A stretch of 64,000 bases of DNA from Tetrastigma voinierianum (GCA_016808115.1 JAEQBH010004688.1:124001-188000), one strand, 5' to 3'; shown: positions 1-11,736, counted from the first letter of the stretch. Translations and numbers: made by a program. The notes: generated from the letters alone by a model not told the origin.

Positions 1-37
1 GTGCATAGACAAACTTTTTCTCGTGACTGCACAAAAA

Positions 38-440
38 TGGATGAAGTCTAGGCCATTATCACCTCGAGGAGTGGTAAGGAAATTGAGCAGCCAATGCCCA
101 AATCGGCGGGAAAAATCAGAGAACAGGAGGAAGAGGAGTCTGAACACATAATCGTCAAAGAGGATTCGATGAAAGCATGCCTCCCGATTTCCCGAGAACG
201 AGGAAGTAAAGAAGGCTTCTAAGCAAGAAGGCATCTGGAAGTCTTGGGGCGAATCCAAGGTGAACATCCACCAGCGTGATCAACGGGTTCCAACCTGTAT
301 GATTTCTTAAGCACTTGTGCACGGTCAGGGTTGAGCATTAATAAGAAGGCCTTCTTGACCTTAAACAAGTTGGCTTCCATCATCGATCTGAAACCTTGTT
401 GAAATACAAAGATCCAGGATCCCCACCATCTCAGTCAACA
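38..440 (+). pseudogene. Gag C-terminus and gag-protease linker remnant
   Basis: Translation near position 55 gives an ITxRSGKEIEQP motif, the diagnostic linker between Gag and protease in Athila-type elements; the minus-strand element carries it at about 20830. An acidic, glutamate-rich stretch follows, then fragments of the segment reading GLSINKKAFLTLNKL near 330. Several stops and at least two frame changes break it. It would have encoded the capsid polyprotein end. Family assignment is good; no function remains. Confidence 0.7.
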
Positions 441-850
441 TTGGAGGGACCTGCATAGACAAGGCATTCTTTGGTTGGGGGCCGGTCATCGACCTAACAC
501 GCCATGCTGATGTCTGACGAGTTGGGTTTGGGGAGTGAAGCTACCCGACATCACCACATCCTTAGCGGATCGATAAGTGAAAATACGAGGGAATGGTTGA
601 GGATGTCTTGGTAAAGGTAGATGAATTTCTATTATCCGATTGGATTTTGTGGTTCTTGTCTGAGCCAATGGCGAGCACTCGCAAGTGCGGCGTCATGCTT
701 GGAGGCCATTTTTGGCCATAGCTAATCTTATAATCAGCTAGCAGAAATGGGTTATGCGGCTCACCTTCGGCAACATGACTTTGAGCTCAACATTTTTCAC
801 TTAGTACGAGGGATAAATGGCTGAGATGGGAGCGGAAGTCGAAGAGTGCG
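441..850 (+). pseudogene. Aspartic protease remnant (Athila type)
   Basis: The reading frames recover NIGGTCIDKA near 440, LADR...GMVEDVLVKVDEFYYP near 570-640 and FELNIFHL near 780. These are the flap and C-terminal blocks of the retroviral-type protease, matching better copies at 63583-63957 (minus) and 20250-20470 (minus). The catalytic DLGA seen in the other copies is replaced here, and a stop interrupts the GRPFLAT-equivalent region, so the enzyme is dead. It stops short of RT: the following sequence matches the spacer of the copy at 63440-63583, not pol. Confidence 0.7.
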
Positions 851-1612
851 CACAAGTGGCACGGGTGAAGGAAAGCCTATTCATAAGTTGTAAGAAAATT
901 AATTGAAAACGAGAAGTAGTTGATGAAGGATCAATGCATCGGTCGGCCTTCTGCATACGTCATGCCACCGGCACCACCAAAACATAATGCTTAACAGCCG
1001 CGGGAGACGGCGAAGGCCCGAACTCCAATTCGGCACACCTCCTTTGTAAAGCTTGGAGCTTCTCCTCCTTGACCCCAAGTGAGACCTCTTATCGGCATCC
1101 ACCCGGTGGTTCTGCGGGAACTTGGAAACCACTCCAATTTTAATTAGAATTTTGTTTTGTTTTATTTCAATTTTTAAATTAGGATTTTCTTTAATATCCT
1201 TTATTTTCCAAAATTTGTGAATTTCTTATTTTTATAGCTTAATTACTCATAATTTGATCTTGTGTTGTTGTAGGTGTACCAGTATAGGGGAGGGGCAAAA
1301 TTTGCCTGAGAATTTCTCAAGTTGTGAAAATTTTCGCAGCTTCATGAAAGTCGCAACCTACGGCTTATTCATCTTCTCCCTTCAACTCTTTGTTCCATAC
1401 AATCCTCAGTTTCACGCTCCACGAAATTAAATTTTATAATCTTTTGAGCCATTCAATTAATGGTCATTAAAAGCCATTAATTTTCGCAGCACCTACCTAC
1501 CCCTCCTCCCCTTTATAAACCCTTGGTCCCTTTCATTTTCAAATCACACTTCAACCTTCTTGTTTCAGAAAAACCCTATCCCTCTTCAGTTTGCTCTCCC
1601 TCAAGTCCGAAA
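851..1612 (+). promoter_or_regulatory. Protease-to-extra-ORF spacer with palindromic motif and TATA-like box
   Basis: Positions 851-1140 are degenerate coding-like sequence ending in a GGAAACCACTCCAATTTT block shared with the minus copy at 63450. Then comes an AT-rich stretch (1141-1290) and an imperfect palindromic region with GTGAAAATTTTCGCAGC near 1335 and a further TTTTCGCAGC near 1483. A TTTATAAAC box lies at 1512-1520, about 95 bp before the ATG at 1613. The same order (motif, TATA, transcript start) occurs in the family's LTR. I infer an internal promoter for the extra ORF; no transcript data are available. Confidence 0.45.
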
Positions 1613-3294
1613 ATGGCGAAGACAAGAGGAGCTCACTCTTTAGGCAGCGGTGGGCAGCCCTCCCTTCTTGATCATCCTCTTACACCCGCCAGGCCCCTCT
1701 GGCTCTGTGCGGCCCCTCTGCCGCCCTTGATGGCGCCCGACCCTAAGCGTGCCTGGCTGTGCGCGCGTCTTGGTGATGCGAGGTTCCTCCTGCGTGGCCC
1801 ACCCAGGAGATATCATACTCGGGTTGGGCCCTCCCTGCGCCTTCTCATCGGGCCTGACCGGGAGGGCCTTGACCAAGAGGGCGGACGAGGCCTAGAGTCA
1901 TTGCCGGATCCGGGCGCCACCCTCTCAACCTTATCAGGGTATTGCCGGAGCCCCAAATTTATCTCACGTATCGTCGTAGGCGACCGCCGCCCATGCGACC
2001 CGTCGGGGAATGTTAGTTGCGAGGAGAGAGATTTCCATGGGGAGGTGTACTACGATCTCCCGGCATTTGCCACGGACCCGGGGCTTCGAGAATCCATGCT
2101 CCTCGTACAGCGATACCATCTGGAGCCATTCATGGTGCCGCGTCAGTACTATTATGCTAGGGTCGTCATCGAGTTCTATCATACGATGACATCCGCCCGG
2201 CGGCAGAAGCGCTCTTGTTTCTATCGACGAGCGGGGATGCCAGGCCTCCAATATCACAGCTTCTCTCCATCTACAGTGGTCCTCGCCAATGCAGCCGGTT
2301 ATAGACAGTGGCCCCATCCTTCGACCAGGGAGATGGTCCGGCTTCTCTCTATGGGCTATTCTTGGTGGTGCGATATTATTGACGGTACCTTCATGGCGTA
2401 TGCTTATGATAGACCCGCGTTTTGAGTCAAATATGTTTCCATGACATATTGTACGGAGGAGGTATCTTGGAAACTATTATATGTCGCATTTTGAGGGATG
2501 CGGTTGACAGTGGGCGATTATGACCTCATTATTCCATTTCGAGGACAAGGTCCACCGCCGGAGTCTACCCCAAGATGAGTCCCTGCCTCTTCTATTTCCT
2601 CGCCTATTATGTCAGGTGCTTGAGCATATCGGGTTCCCGGTCGAGCCTCGATTGGAGCGTCGCCCCGGCGTGAAGGCCACCGCACTGTGTTCGATGGCGG
2701 GCCGGGCCTCGGAGCTTTCCATGCCTCCCGGGGATCGAGACCCGAGGACGAGGCGGGCGGTGATGGTCCTCGGGGGACTTGTCCCTATAGGCGAAGGCAC
2801 ACTAGGGCCTCCGGCCCAGTTTCTGATGTCTCTTCCAGTCTCTTCGGCTCCACCGGCGGCTACTCCGGTAGCTCCGGCGATTACCTTTATTTGGTGCAAT
2901 ATAGCGGTAGAGCACCTCCTTTGACCCACGGTACAGTACCTCTTTACCGGGGACTTCTGGCTCTCATGGAGGCGGTCGCGCATTCTCAACCACACTTGAC
3001 TTCATTTGCAGCCACGGGCCACCTTTGGAAGAGAGGATGACGCGCAGAGGCTTCAGTAGCAATGATCCGGGCCCGACATCATGCGGTGAAACCCGCATGG
3101 GCTCTGGCGTCTCTCACGCGAATTTTGCTTTCGAGCCTCGACTATCGGCCGGATCGGTTCCTCCACCATCATTTTGCAGCTTCCTTGGACGTGTTGGCAT
3201 CTGCAGTTGCATCAGCCACTTCACCGGCATCTCGGCTGCTGAGGTGAGAATGATCATTCTCGAGCAGCGATTGAGGTACCACTTCCTCCGCTAA
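1613..3294 (+). pseudogene. Extra 3' ORF of Athila-like element, copy A
   Basis: The best preserved of four copies. The start chosen is the ATG in AAAATGGCGAAG (1613), because the protein then begins MAKTRG, matching the remnant NAKTQG start of the minus copy near 62930; an upstream in-frame ATG at 1523 lies just after the TATA box. Visible blocks are a Pro/Arg-rich N-terminus with RRYHTRVGP near 1820, RDFHGEVYYDLPAFAT near 2030, LLVQRYHLEPFMVPRQYYYARVVIEFYHTMTS near 2100-2190 (read in parts), then after a stop at 2423 and a frame change, HFEDKVHR and LPLLFPRLLCQVLEHIGFP near 2540-2640. It resembles uncharacterised ORFs in plant Athila-like elements. Its role is unknown; nothing identifies it as an envelope protein. 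Confidence 0.7.
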
Positions 3295-4522
3295 CTTTCT
3301 CGTTCATGTGCTGGGAAAGTTAGTGTTGGAAGTGATGTTCATACTTTTGGTTTTAGTTTTACTCGTACTTCATGCCCACCAAAGCCCATTTTTTTTTTGT
3401 TTATTTAGAGGCTTGCTGTTTACTTTTTTTTACAAAAGTCGAAAATTTTGTAAATTCACCTTTATATATATAATGCAAATCTATTTTTCTACGCTTTTGC
3501 ATCTCATTTTGCCCCTATATTATTGTGGTTTTGCCCTTCCTGTAAATTGAAAATTGTAGCACTGTATAATACCAAATGTTAGGATGGTTCCATACCTGAT
3601 TGAGTTTGGTTAGTTGATGACCCTGGTAATTACCCACTGTCTTCCACCATTCTCTAGCCACACACAGTTCAAATTAGTTTTCATCAATAGGCTGAGAAGC
3701 TGCATACTCCTTTTGCTTTACAAAGTCGGCCTTAGCTTTGTTGAAAGTCCTTAATAGGTTAGAGTTCCTCAAGAATGAAGGCCAATGTGTCTTTTAAAAT
3801 AAAAAGGAAAGACAAAAGAAAAAGATAAAGATAAGTAAAGTCGCGGCGCTTTGCCTTGAAGCCCGAGCACGGTCCGAGGGGTATATGGCGAAAGCCTTTA
3901 AAGCCTGGTGCCCTAAGCCAACTGGTTGGGAGTCACCGACTTTGTGCTTGCTACATGGGTGGATGGGTGGAGTTTAGCGAGTTGTAGGTGCTGGATTCTA
4001 GAAATCATTCGAAGTTCGGGGTGAAACCTGTAGAGTTTGTGGTTGAAAGATCCTTTTGACTTGATGCCCTAGACCTTAGTTGGTTGGGAGTAATCGGTGG
4101 ACCCCCGTTACGGACTTTGGTGAAGTCGAGTTTTCAACGCAGCACCTGATACAGTTGGTATGAAATAAGAAGTGTGGGCTGAGATCTATTTAGGTTGGTC
4201 AGTAATCTAAGGTATTGGTAGTAGTTTGGTTGGGGGGGTAGCTTAGTAGCTTATTGGTGCAAACTGATCACCCAAAAACACTTAGATTTTGGTGGACATT
4301 CAGGCTGATTTCCTTGGAATAGATGCTGCACTGAAACTTATTCATGTATGGCATTTGTTCTTTATCTTTAGTGCTTTTATATAAACCCCCGATTTGTCAT
4401 GCGAAAGTTGGGCATTATTTATGTCTTTTGAACAAGCAGTCCATTTTTTGCACAAACATATCTGATCTTTCCTTCTTTTTATCATTGCTGAGGGACTAGC
4501 AATGTCTCGGTTGGGGGGGGAG
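3295..4522 (+). other. 3' noncoding region with conserved module and polypurine tract
   Basis: No ORF of note. A T-rich stretch and an A/G-rich run (about 3795-3840) precede a GC-rich module (3841-4170) that recurs in all family copies (16720-17080 minus, 42225-42560, 53870-54200, 60400-60700 minus). The module holds two copies of a TGCCCTA...TTGGGAGT block, near 3910 and 4060. The polypurine tract TTGGGGGGGG (4511-4520), primer for plus-strand DNA, ends two bases before the LTR. Confidence 0.7.
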
Positions 4523-5886
4523 TGATTAGTACCCAAATAGTGCAATATTGAGCCTTGTTTATAGCAGGTTTTATGCGCTTTTTGTGTACTAATCGACTTC
4601 AATAACTCAATTGATGCATTGGGGTCCCGGCTTTGCTACTGATCACATTTTTTGTAGCTATTTTAGTAGTTTTGCAGATCGAATGCCTTCTATTTCTTCA
4701 ATTTGACTCAAACACGTTGAACTAGCGAATTCAAAGACTCATGATCAAATCAGAGGAGGAAGTCGGCATAGGGTATTGAAAAGGGGAACAAAGCTGTTGA
4801 AATTTGGGGGTTGCAAATTTGGCAACACTAAATTTTCGCAACTGCGAAATTTCGCGGGTTACTAATTTTACTTTTTCAACCTACGAACTTTGCTCACCTA
4901 CTTTTGTGCTTGTGATTGCTTTTGACCCGCCTTTTTGGTGGTTTATACAAGTTTGCCCTCATGTATTTTGGTTCCTTTAACACACTTTTGTATTTCCTTT
5001 TCTTGACACCTATATAAAGCTCAACCATGCTTGTAATCAAATCAACTTTTGTCCTCCAATCAATCGATCGGGCCTGGCTTCTCTCTGCTTGTGGTGATTT
5101 TCTCTTAACACCTCCGCTTCACTTTCTTGCACTTTCTTGGTTGCCAAACACCCCTTGATGATGATAAATCAAGGGATGCTCTGCTAAAACCCCCTTATCC
5201 TTGAAGGGGAAGGCCACTGGGTGTTGTTTTTAGGCTTAGCTGCATGTTCTCATGTTCTTCATGTATGTATTTAAGGGTATTTGTGCCCCTGCTTCTCACC
5301 TTAGGTTAAAATCTCTCAAGCATGCTCCTTAATGTGTATTTGGCAAGCTTTTGGGTTCGATGGATACTTTCACTTTACGTCCATTGAGGCGGTTAGTTGT
5401 CTCCTATTATTAGTTATCGTAGATTAGTGTTTTGAGATGTGTTTTCCTTTGAGGACATTTGGGCCTAATCAAATGCCTCTTTCAAAAGGAAAACTCCAAG
5501 GGTCTAGGTTTTAAAGCTAAATAAAGATTCGGTTCGGGAAATGACTATATGTCATGCTCCCAAACGCGAGGATAAAGACCCGAGTACATGTTGGTTAACC
5601 TAGAACCCTAAGCCCAGTGGCCCGAGACTTCAAGGATTTCTCTTTTAACTTTTACATTGGCTATTTTAGTTTGCAACCATTCACACACACTGTTTTCTAC
5701 ACACCCTATAAATCCAACGAGAAAACACCATTTTCAATGCACTGTAACTCTTCTCTCACGAAGAAAACCCATCCCTGTGTTCGACCCTAGAGCCACTATA
5801 CTGTAGTAGCTTTGCTACGTCAGTAGTAGGAATCCTAGGTTATAAATTTTGTTGATTCCGAACACCTACTTGGCATAAACGAATCA
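4523..5886 (+). repeat. 3' LTR of Athila-like element A
   Basis: Begins TGATTAGTACCC directly after the polypurine tract and ends GGCATAAACGAATCA, the same ends seen in the other LTRs of this family. It is 1364 bp. It contains a GCGAAATTTCGC palindrome at about 4840-4855, a TATATAAAG box at 5011-5019 and a stretch near 5155-5215 (a CCTTGAAGGGG block) shared with the other copies. Mutations are moderate. Confidence 0.85.
4825..5045 (+). promoter_or_regulatory. LTR promoter: palindrome plus TATA box
   Basis: A TTTCGCAACTGCGAAATTTCGC segment (about 4833-4855) lies about 160 bp upstream of TATATAAAG (5011-5019). The same arrangement is present in LTRs at 42850, 54539 and, on the minus strand, 14835, 22592 and 58650. 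The family palindrome can pair with itself. TATTTCGCGGG-like sequence resembles an E2F site, but that is only a resemblance. Confidence 0.5.
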
Positions 5887-5981
5887 ACGGGGCAAGCCCG
5901 ATACTATTGGAGATGGGTTGTTGGGAGATCATTTTGGGTATTTGGGCTATATTCGCTATATTTGCTATTTTTGCCATATCT

Positions 5982-7240
5982 ATGGCAAGATCGAAAAACA
6001 CTGGAAAAGGAAAGGCTCCTAGCTCTTCTATGGAGCGAGCCGTGAAAAAACGGAAGGCTGATACCTCGTAGACCGTAAAGAAAGGAAAGGGGAAACGGAA
6101 AGATCCCTCATCTGAGAGAGAGAAGGCATCTGAGAGCGAAGATGAAGAAATTGAGGCCATGTTTGTTGAGTCTTCGGAATCAGAGCGGGAAAAGTGGGGT
6201 CAATCAATTACAAGGCGGGGTTCCCATTGTGAGCGGGGAGTGAAAATTGACACGTTCTTGTTCACCCATTCTATCCTGGCTGTTATTCAGGAGCAAAATC
6301 TGCACTTTGTTGGTGAAGAGGTAAAAGGGTATTTACCGACCATGGTCAGGGAATTCTATTCCAATTTGAGAGAAGATCATAATGTAGACACCTTGTTGGA
6401 GACTACTATTTTGGGGAAACAGTTAAAGTCGACCACGACTCGATAGCTCAATCGTTGAATTATGTCATACGCCATACATGTGGTATACCTCATGGCCATT
6501 ACAGAGTTTGACGCTAGTCTGTTTGCAAATGCCATGTGCACCAACCCGGTTCCATGGGAGGTTTTGTGTGCAAGGAGTTCATTCCGGGGAAGTTAAAGCC
6601 TGAGTATGCATTAATGAACAAAATCATTCACAATATGATCGGGCCGAAGGGAAAAGAGAAGTTGCCAAGAAAGGAAGAAATCCAGTTTCTGTATGAGGTG
6701 ATGACTGGAAAATCATTGATTATGCCTTGGTAATATGGTGTGTTATGAGGGACTTTATGAGGTCCCCAACTGAAAACAAGCATATCCCATTCCCAGGAGC
6801 TTTGAGTTCACAGATCTTGTGGAAGCTGCGGGGATAAGGGGAGTAGTTAGAGAAAAAAGAATTCTTCCTAAGCTGGGGCCCATCACAAACCAAATAGAAG
6901 CAAAAAGTCGAGATGCTTCCACAAGGCCTTAGTCATCACATTCCCCTTCGGCTATTTCTGGGGCTTCATCGTCATCAGCTCGCGGGTCGATGAGTACATC
7001 TCCTTTGAAAAGGATGGAGCGTAGAATCAAGGGTTGGTTCAAGTGCATGCGGGAGCGAAGCATTTAGTCCACGGGCTCTCCCGGGCTTGAGAGTCACATC
7101 TTACGAGGAGAACCTGCTGTTGGAGATGATCCTCCTCCCCCAACTTGGAAGGAAGGATTGGATGAGGCTCGATGGCGTGTTGATGAGGGCCATTCTCTTC
7201 GATGATGGGGAGGATGTAGAGTAGTAGCACGGTGGGTTAG
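5982..7240 (+). pseudogene. 'Plant transposon protein' type retroelement ORF, broken
   Basis: Starts at ATG 5982 (MARSKNTGKGKAPSS), a basic, lysine-rich N-terminus, followed by an acidic SES-rich stretch, then KIDTFLFTH, FVGEEVKGYLPTMVREFY and, after a frame change near 6443, GGFVCKEFIPGKLKPEYALM and later RMERRIKGWFKC near 7015. VREFY-type sequence is typical of the uncharacterised plant domain labelled 'putative plant transposon protein' (PF20167 as I recall it). A TAG at 6069-6071, a frame change near 6443 and further stops from about 6730 kill it. It belongs to a different LTR family from its left neighbour, because the LTR that follows starts TGTTGAATAC. Function unknown. Confidence 0.65.
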
Positions 7241-7744
7241 AATAGGGTGAGTGTTGGCAATTGGGTGAGACCTCGGCCACGTCATGCCAACACCCATTTC
7301 CCTATTATATAAGCCTTATTTGTGTAACCCGTGGTCATTCTGAAGCTTGAAAGACCTTTTGATTTTAGTTATGTTGGATGTTCCTCTTTGACTTTTTATG
7401 CATATTAGTTTTCTTGGATTTACGTTAAAATGTTTCTTTGTGATAATGTAGTTCATTTCGGGTTTGGTGATCTCGTGACCTTTCTTTCTCAATTCCATGG
7501 TCCCTTATATGAATATCTCGGTTTTGTAACAGTTTGTTATTATGTCCATTACTTTGAGACTGTGGTTTCATTTGAGTTCAGACGGTTGCATACTCTGTCA
7601 GGTTGAAGCACTATGCTCAATTTTTGCCCTATGGGAAATTTCTAATGCCTAACTGCACCTAGCGCATTTTTTTGAAACTCATAATCGGTAGGTGTTACTA
7701 GTTCAAATCTTTCTAGGGACTAGCAAGTTTTAGGTTGGGGGGTG
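7241..7744 (+). other. 3' untranslated region and polypurine tract
   Basis: T-rich noncoding sequence with no supported ORF, ending in TTAGGTTGGGGGG (about 7730-7742), the plus-strand primer directly before the LTR at 7745. A CTAGGGACTAGCAAGTTTT stretch near 7712 precedes it. Confidence 0.6.
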
Positions 7745-9159
7745 TGTTGAATACATAAAAGGGCAACATTTATATTAGATTTTAATACCCTCAGCTCATG
7801 TTTTGCTCTCATTTTGTGTAAGAATAGGTGCCTTTGATCGTTCTCATGTTTTTGTGCTTATGCAGGTTTTTTCGAGTTCCGTCCACACTTTTTGTAGGGG
7901 TTCATGTCCAGAGAACAAATGTAGATCATTGCGGTTGATGGTATGCTGTCGAGCTGGTGATCTTTATGGTGAGAGGAGCATTTACGAGGAGACGAGTGAA
8001 GTACTGAGTACCACACATAATGGTCTGGGTGCCCACATACGAGTACACTATTGGTGCTCGGTACCAAATAAATTGGTATCGTGCCCAAGCAGCGAGCACC
8101 GTTACACTTTTGGTATCGGTGCCACGCTAGTGCTGGTACGAGCAATGCAATTTTACGGGATTTGGCGGGAATTCAGAGCTATGATACAAGGTGCGGCTCG
8201 TCTTTGACCACAACCCACGGGATCACTAAGGAGAAGGGTATTTAAACCCGATAAAGGGTAAAGAAGAGGAGTTTTTGATTCTAGGGTTTGGTTTTAGATA
8301 GTTAGAATGCTTCCCCCATATTTTTGGCTAGGGTTCATAGAGTAGAGTAGAGTACTTAGTTTTTCATCGAATTCTGAATTTCAATTATGTGTAATCTTTC
8401 AGTTGGTTCATATAACTCGGTATTTTCTTACGGGATTATGTGCTTTTGATATCCCAATCTTGCAATTGAAGTGTTATTTCTCAAGTCTCATTTATGAGTA
8501 GTTTCTTATCAAATATGAATCGATTTTCAATTTCAATAGGGTTCTAAACTTCCATGATGGGGTTCTAATGGTGGAAACTCACCTCCGTTAAGGTAATAAC
8601 CCTAAATTCCTCTTTTGTGCTTTAACGGGATTGTACGATGCTAAGCACTTGCAGAAAATCTTATAAAACCTTAGTTTGGCATCTTCTTGACAACGTGTGA
8701 ACGAGAGACCCTCGGTACACGTTGTGCTTGGAGCTCATAATCTGAGCTAAGGGAGTCCAAATAAATAGTTTGAACAAGTGTTTGTCATCGCTCAATCGTT
8801 CTTCGTTTTAAAAGAGCTTTTAATGTAAAATCTTCCGTCGAAGACCATTCATCAATGGCTCCTAGATGAGATTGTGAATAAGAGGTGGGTATTACCTGAT
8901 CGGCAGTGAGTGGAAACCTAAGAACCCTATCATTCACCTTTTTGCTTTAAAATAGTTAACTTAATAGGTTACTCGATCAAATCAATCACAACCCGAATTT
9001 TTACTTTTAACGCACATTCTTTGGAGAATAATCCACAAGGATCACTAGAAACCACTCCTATTGGAAATGACCTGTGGACTTCCACAGTAATATAATGCTT
9101 GACAACCTTAGTTCCTACGCTTGGGAATAATTTCAGCATACGAAATAGACGAAACATCA
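7745..9159 (+). repeat. 3' LTR of the 'plant transposon protein' element
   Basis: From TGTTGAATACAT after the polypurine tract to ...GACGAAACATCA at 9159, 1415 bp. It has a cluster of GGTGCTCGGTACC-like partial palindromes near 8028-8130 (GTGCTCGGTACCAAAT, GGTATCGGTGCC), and a CTTCCACAGTAATATAATGC stretch near its end. The end is set by the switch to RT coding sequence; the start could be 7743 instead of 7745. Confidence 0.65.
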
Positions 9160-9990
9160 TGGATAGGGTATTCTAACCCTATCTAGATCAGTTTGTTGTG
9201 GTTTTTGTTGACGACATCTTGATTTACTCTAGTCTGAGGAGGAGCATGAAGATCATTTGAGGATTGTTCTCTAGGCCTTGAGAGAACATCGGTTGTACGC
9301 CAAGTTCAATAAGTGCAAGTTTTGGCTTATTGAGGTGAGATTCTTGGGGCACGTGGTGTCAGCTTCAGGTGTGTCAGTGGACCCGGAGAAGGTTGAGGTA
9401 GTTATGAGTTGGGAGAGACCGAAGTCAGTCTTTGAGATTCGTAGTTTCTTGGGATTGGTAGGGTACTACAGGAGATTCATTGAGGACTTCTCTCGGCTAG
9501 CTATGCCTATGAATAGATTGACCTGGAAAGAGGTCAGGTAGGAGTGGGATGACCCGTGTGAGGGGGTATTCTAGGAATTAAGGAGGCTTGCCAGCCTCTA
9601 TGGTAGTCACAGGCAGGGACAAAGGTGCACAGGTGAATTATGATGCCTCAGGACGGGTGGGATGCATTTTGATGCGTCCCAGGGAGGGGTGGTAACCCAT
9701 GGTTCTAGGCGGCTAAGAATCACGGAGTGCAGGATTGCCTACGCATGACATGGGTTCGCGCCCGCGTAGTCTTTGCGCGATATTTAGTGCCACTACTTGT
9801 ATGGTGAGCAGTTTGAGGTATTCTCCCGGACAACAAAGTCTTAAGTATATCTTTACACTGTAGGACCTCAACATGAGGCACCGCAAGTAGATGGAGTATC
9901 TGGAGGATTATGACTTCACCCTGCATTATCATCCTGGTAAGGCAAACATGGTGGTTGATGCACTCAGTCAAAAGTCACGGGGAGTATTGG
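9160..9990 (+). pseudogene. Chromovirus reverse transcriptase and RNase H remnant
   Basis: Begins mid-RT with PYLDQFVVVFVDDILIYS (9180-9235), containing the catalytic aspartates of the VDD box. A good frame at 9278-9541 gives CKFWLIEVRFLGHVVS and SFLGLVGYYRRFIEDFSRL, the RT connection region. Past 9541 come RNase H fragments, broken by stops, ending in HYHPGKANMVVDALSQKS near 9930-9975. It copied retroelement RNA into DNA. The 5' half of RT, protease and gag lie left of the inserted elements and are outside the window. Confidence 0.85.
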
Positions 9991-10139
9991 CTAGTGTAGC
10001 TTACCGAAAATGGTAGATGCTCGAGATTATGGGACAATTTAGACTGTAGTACAATGAACAAGCTCAGGGTGTTTCGGGGAGTTTAGTGGCTACACCATCA
10101 GCCCACTATGCGAGGTGATTAAGTCGAGGGCGGGACATG

Positions 10140-11180
<1,041 letters not shown>

Positions 11181-11185
11181 AATTT

Positions 11186-11639
11186 GAGGTGGGCGATCAC
11201 GTCTTGTTGAAGGTGATGCCTAAGAGAGGAGTGGTCAGGTTCGGCAAGCGGGGGAAGCTAGCGCCGAGGTATATCGAGCCCTTTGAGATACTTGAGAGGG
11301 TGGGCACAGTTGCATATCGGTTGGCGCTTCCACCGAGTTTATTAGGTGTCCATGGGATTCCATGTCTCGTGCTCAGGAGGTATCTTTGAATCGGCTTATG
11401 TAGTGTCTTGGGGAGGGATTAGTGTTGATACGGATGGGACCTTCGAGGAGGGATCGGTGCGTATCATGGATATCCAGGATCCGGTTTTGCGACTCAAGAC
11501 CGTGAGGCTAGTGAAGGTATTATGGAAACACCGAGGATTGGAGGAGGCAACATGGGAACATGAAGACATGATGCGCGCCACCTATCCTTTCTTGTTTAAG
11601 GATGAAGGTACGTGGTTTAGTCGTTTGGTGATTAAATGA
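11186..11639 (+). pseudogene. Integrase C-terminus (GPY/F-like) and chromodomain
   Basis: Frame at 11189-11389 gives VGDHVLLKV, KLAPRYIEPFEILERVG and VAYRLALPP, the C-terminal DNA-binding module. After a frame change, 11470-11610 reads VLRLKTVRLVKVLWKH, EEATWEHEDMMRATYPFLF: the chromodomain tail that marks chromoviruses (Tekay/Del-like in style) and guides integration to heterochromatin. Only a frame shift near 11390 separates the two. This is the natural 3' end of pol. Confidence 0.8.
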
Positions 11640-11724
11640 CTAGTTTATATGCATGTGATTGTGTACAGTTGCATATGCATGGAATTGGGTGTCTGTTTGA
11701 GAACTTCGGGACGAAATTCTTTTC

Positions 11725-11736
11725 AGGGGGGAAGAA
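11725..11736 (+). other. Polypurine tract of the chromovirus
   Basis: AGGGGGGAAGAA directly precedes the LTR start TGTAAAACACG at 11737, and follows the conserved CGGGACGAAATTCTTTT. It primes plus-strand DNA synthesis. It fixes the 5' boundary of the 3' LTR exactly. Confidence 0.85.

Larger units (their letters stand above)
1..5886 (+). mobile_element. Athila-like Ty3/gypsy element A, 3' portion
   Basis: The right-hand part of an LTR retrotransposon whose left part lies outside the window. In order it shows a gag C-terminus, an aspartic protease remnant, a spacer with a TATA-like box, the family's extra ORF, a noncoding module, a polypurine tract and a 3' LTR ending at 5886. RT, RNase H and integrase are absent between protease and extra ORF, the same organisation as the elements at 14835-24117 and 58650-64000, so I infer a non-autonomous subfamily. 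It appears inserted in the element to its right (5887-9159); the right flank ACGGG would be its target duplication, but the left copy is not visible. Confidence 0.8.
5887..9159 (+). mobile_element. LTR retroelement with 'plant transposon protein' ORF, 3' portion
   Basis: Holds the broken ORF (5982-7240), an untranslated stretch, a polypurine tract and a 3' LTR ending at 9159 precisely where chromovirus RT sequence begins, so this element sits inside the chromovirus RT. No gag or pol is visible; its 5' part is either left of the inserted Athila-like element or lost. Superfamily cannot be assigned from what remains. Confidence 0.65.

Noticed and set aside
899..1132. Minus-strand ORF of 77 codons
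   Set aside because: It is antisense to the protease-spacer region and not conserved in the homologous spacers at 19700 and 63500.
1613..3294. Extra ORF as an envelope gene
   Set aside because: No signal peptide, transmembrane segment or furin-like site is visible; its position after pol is the only resemblance.
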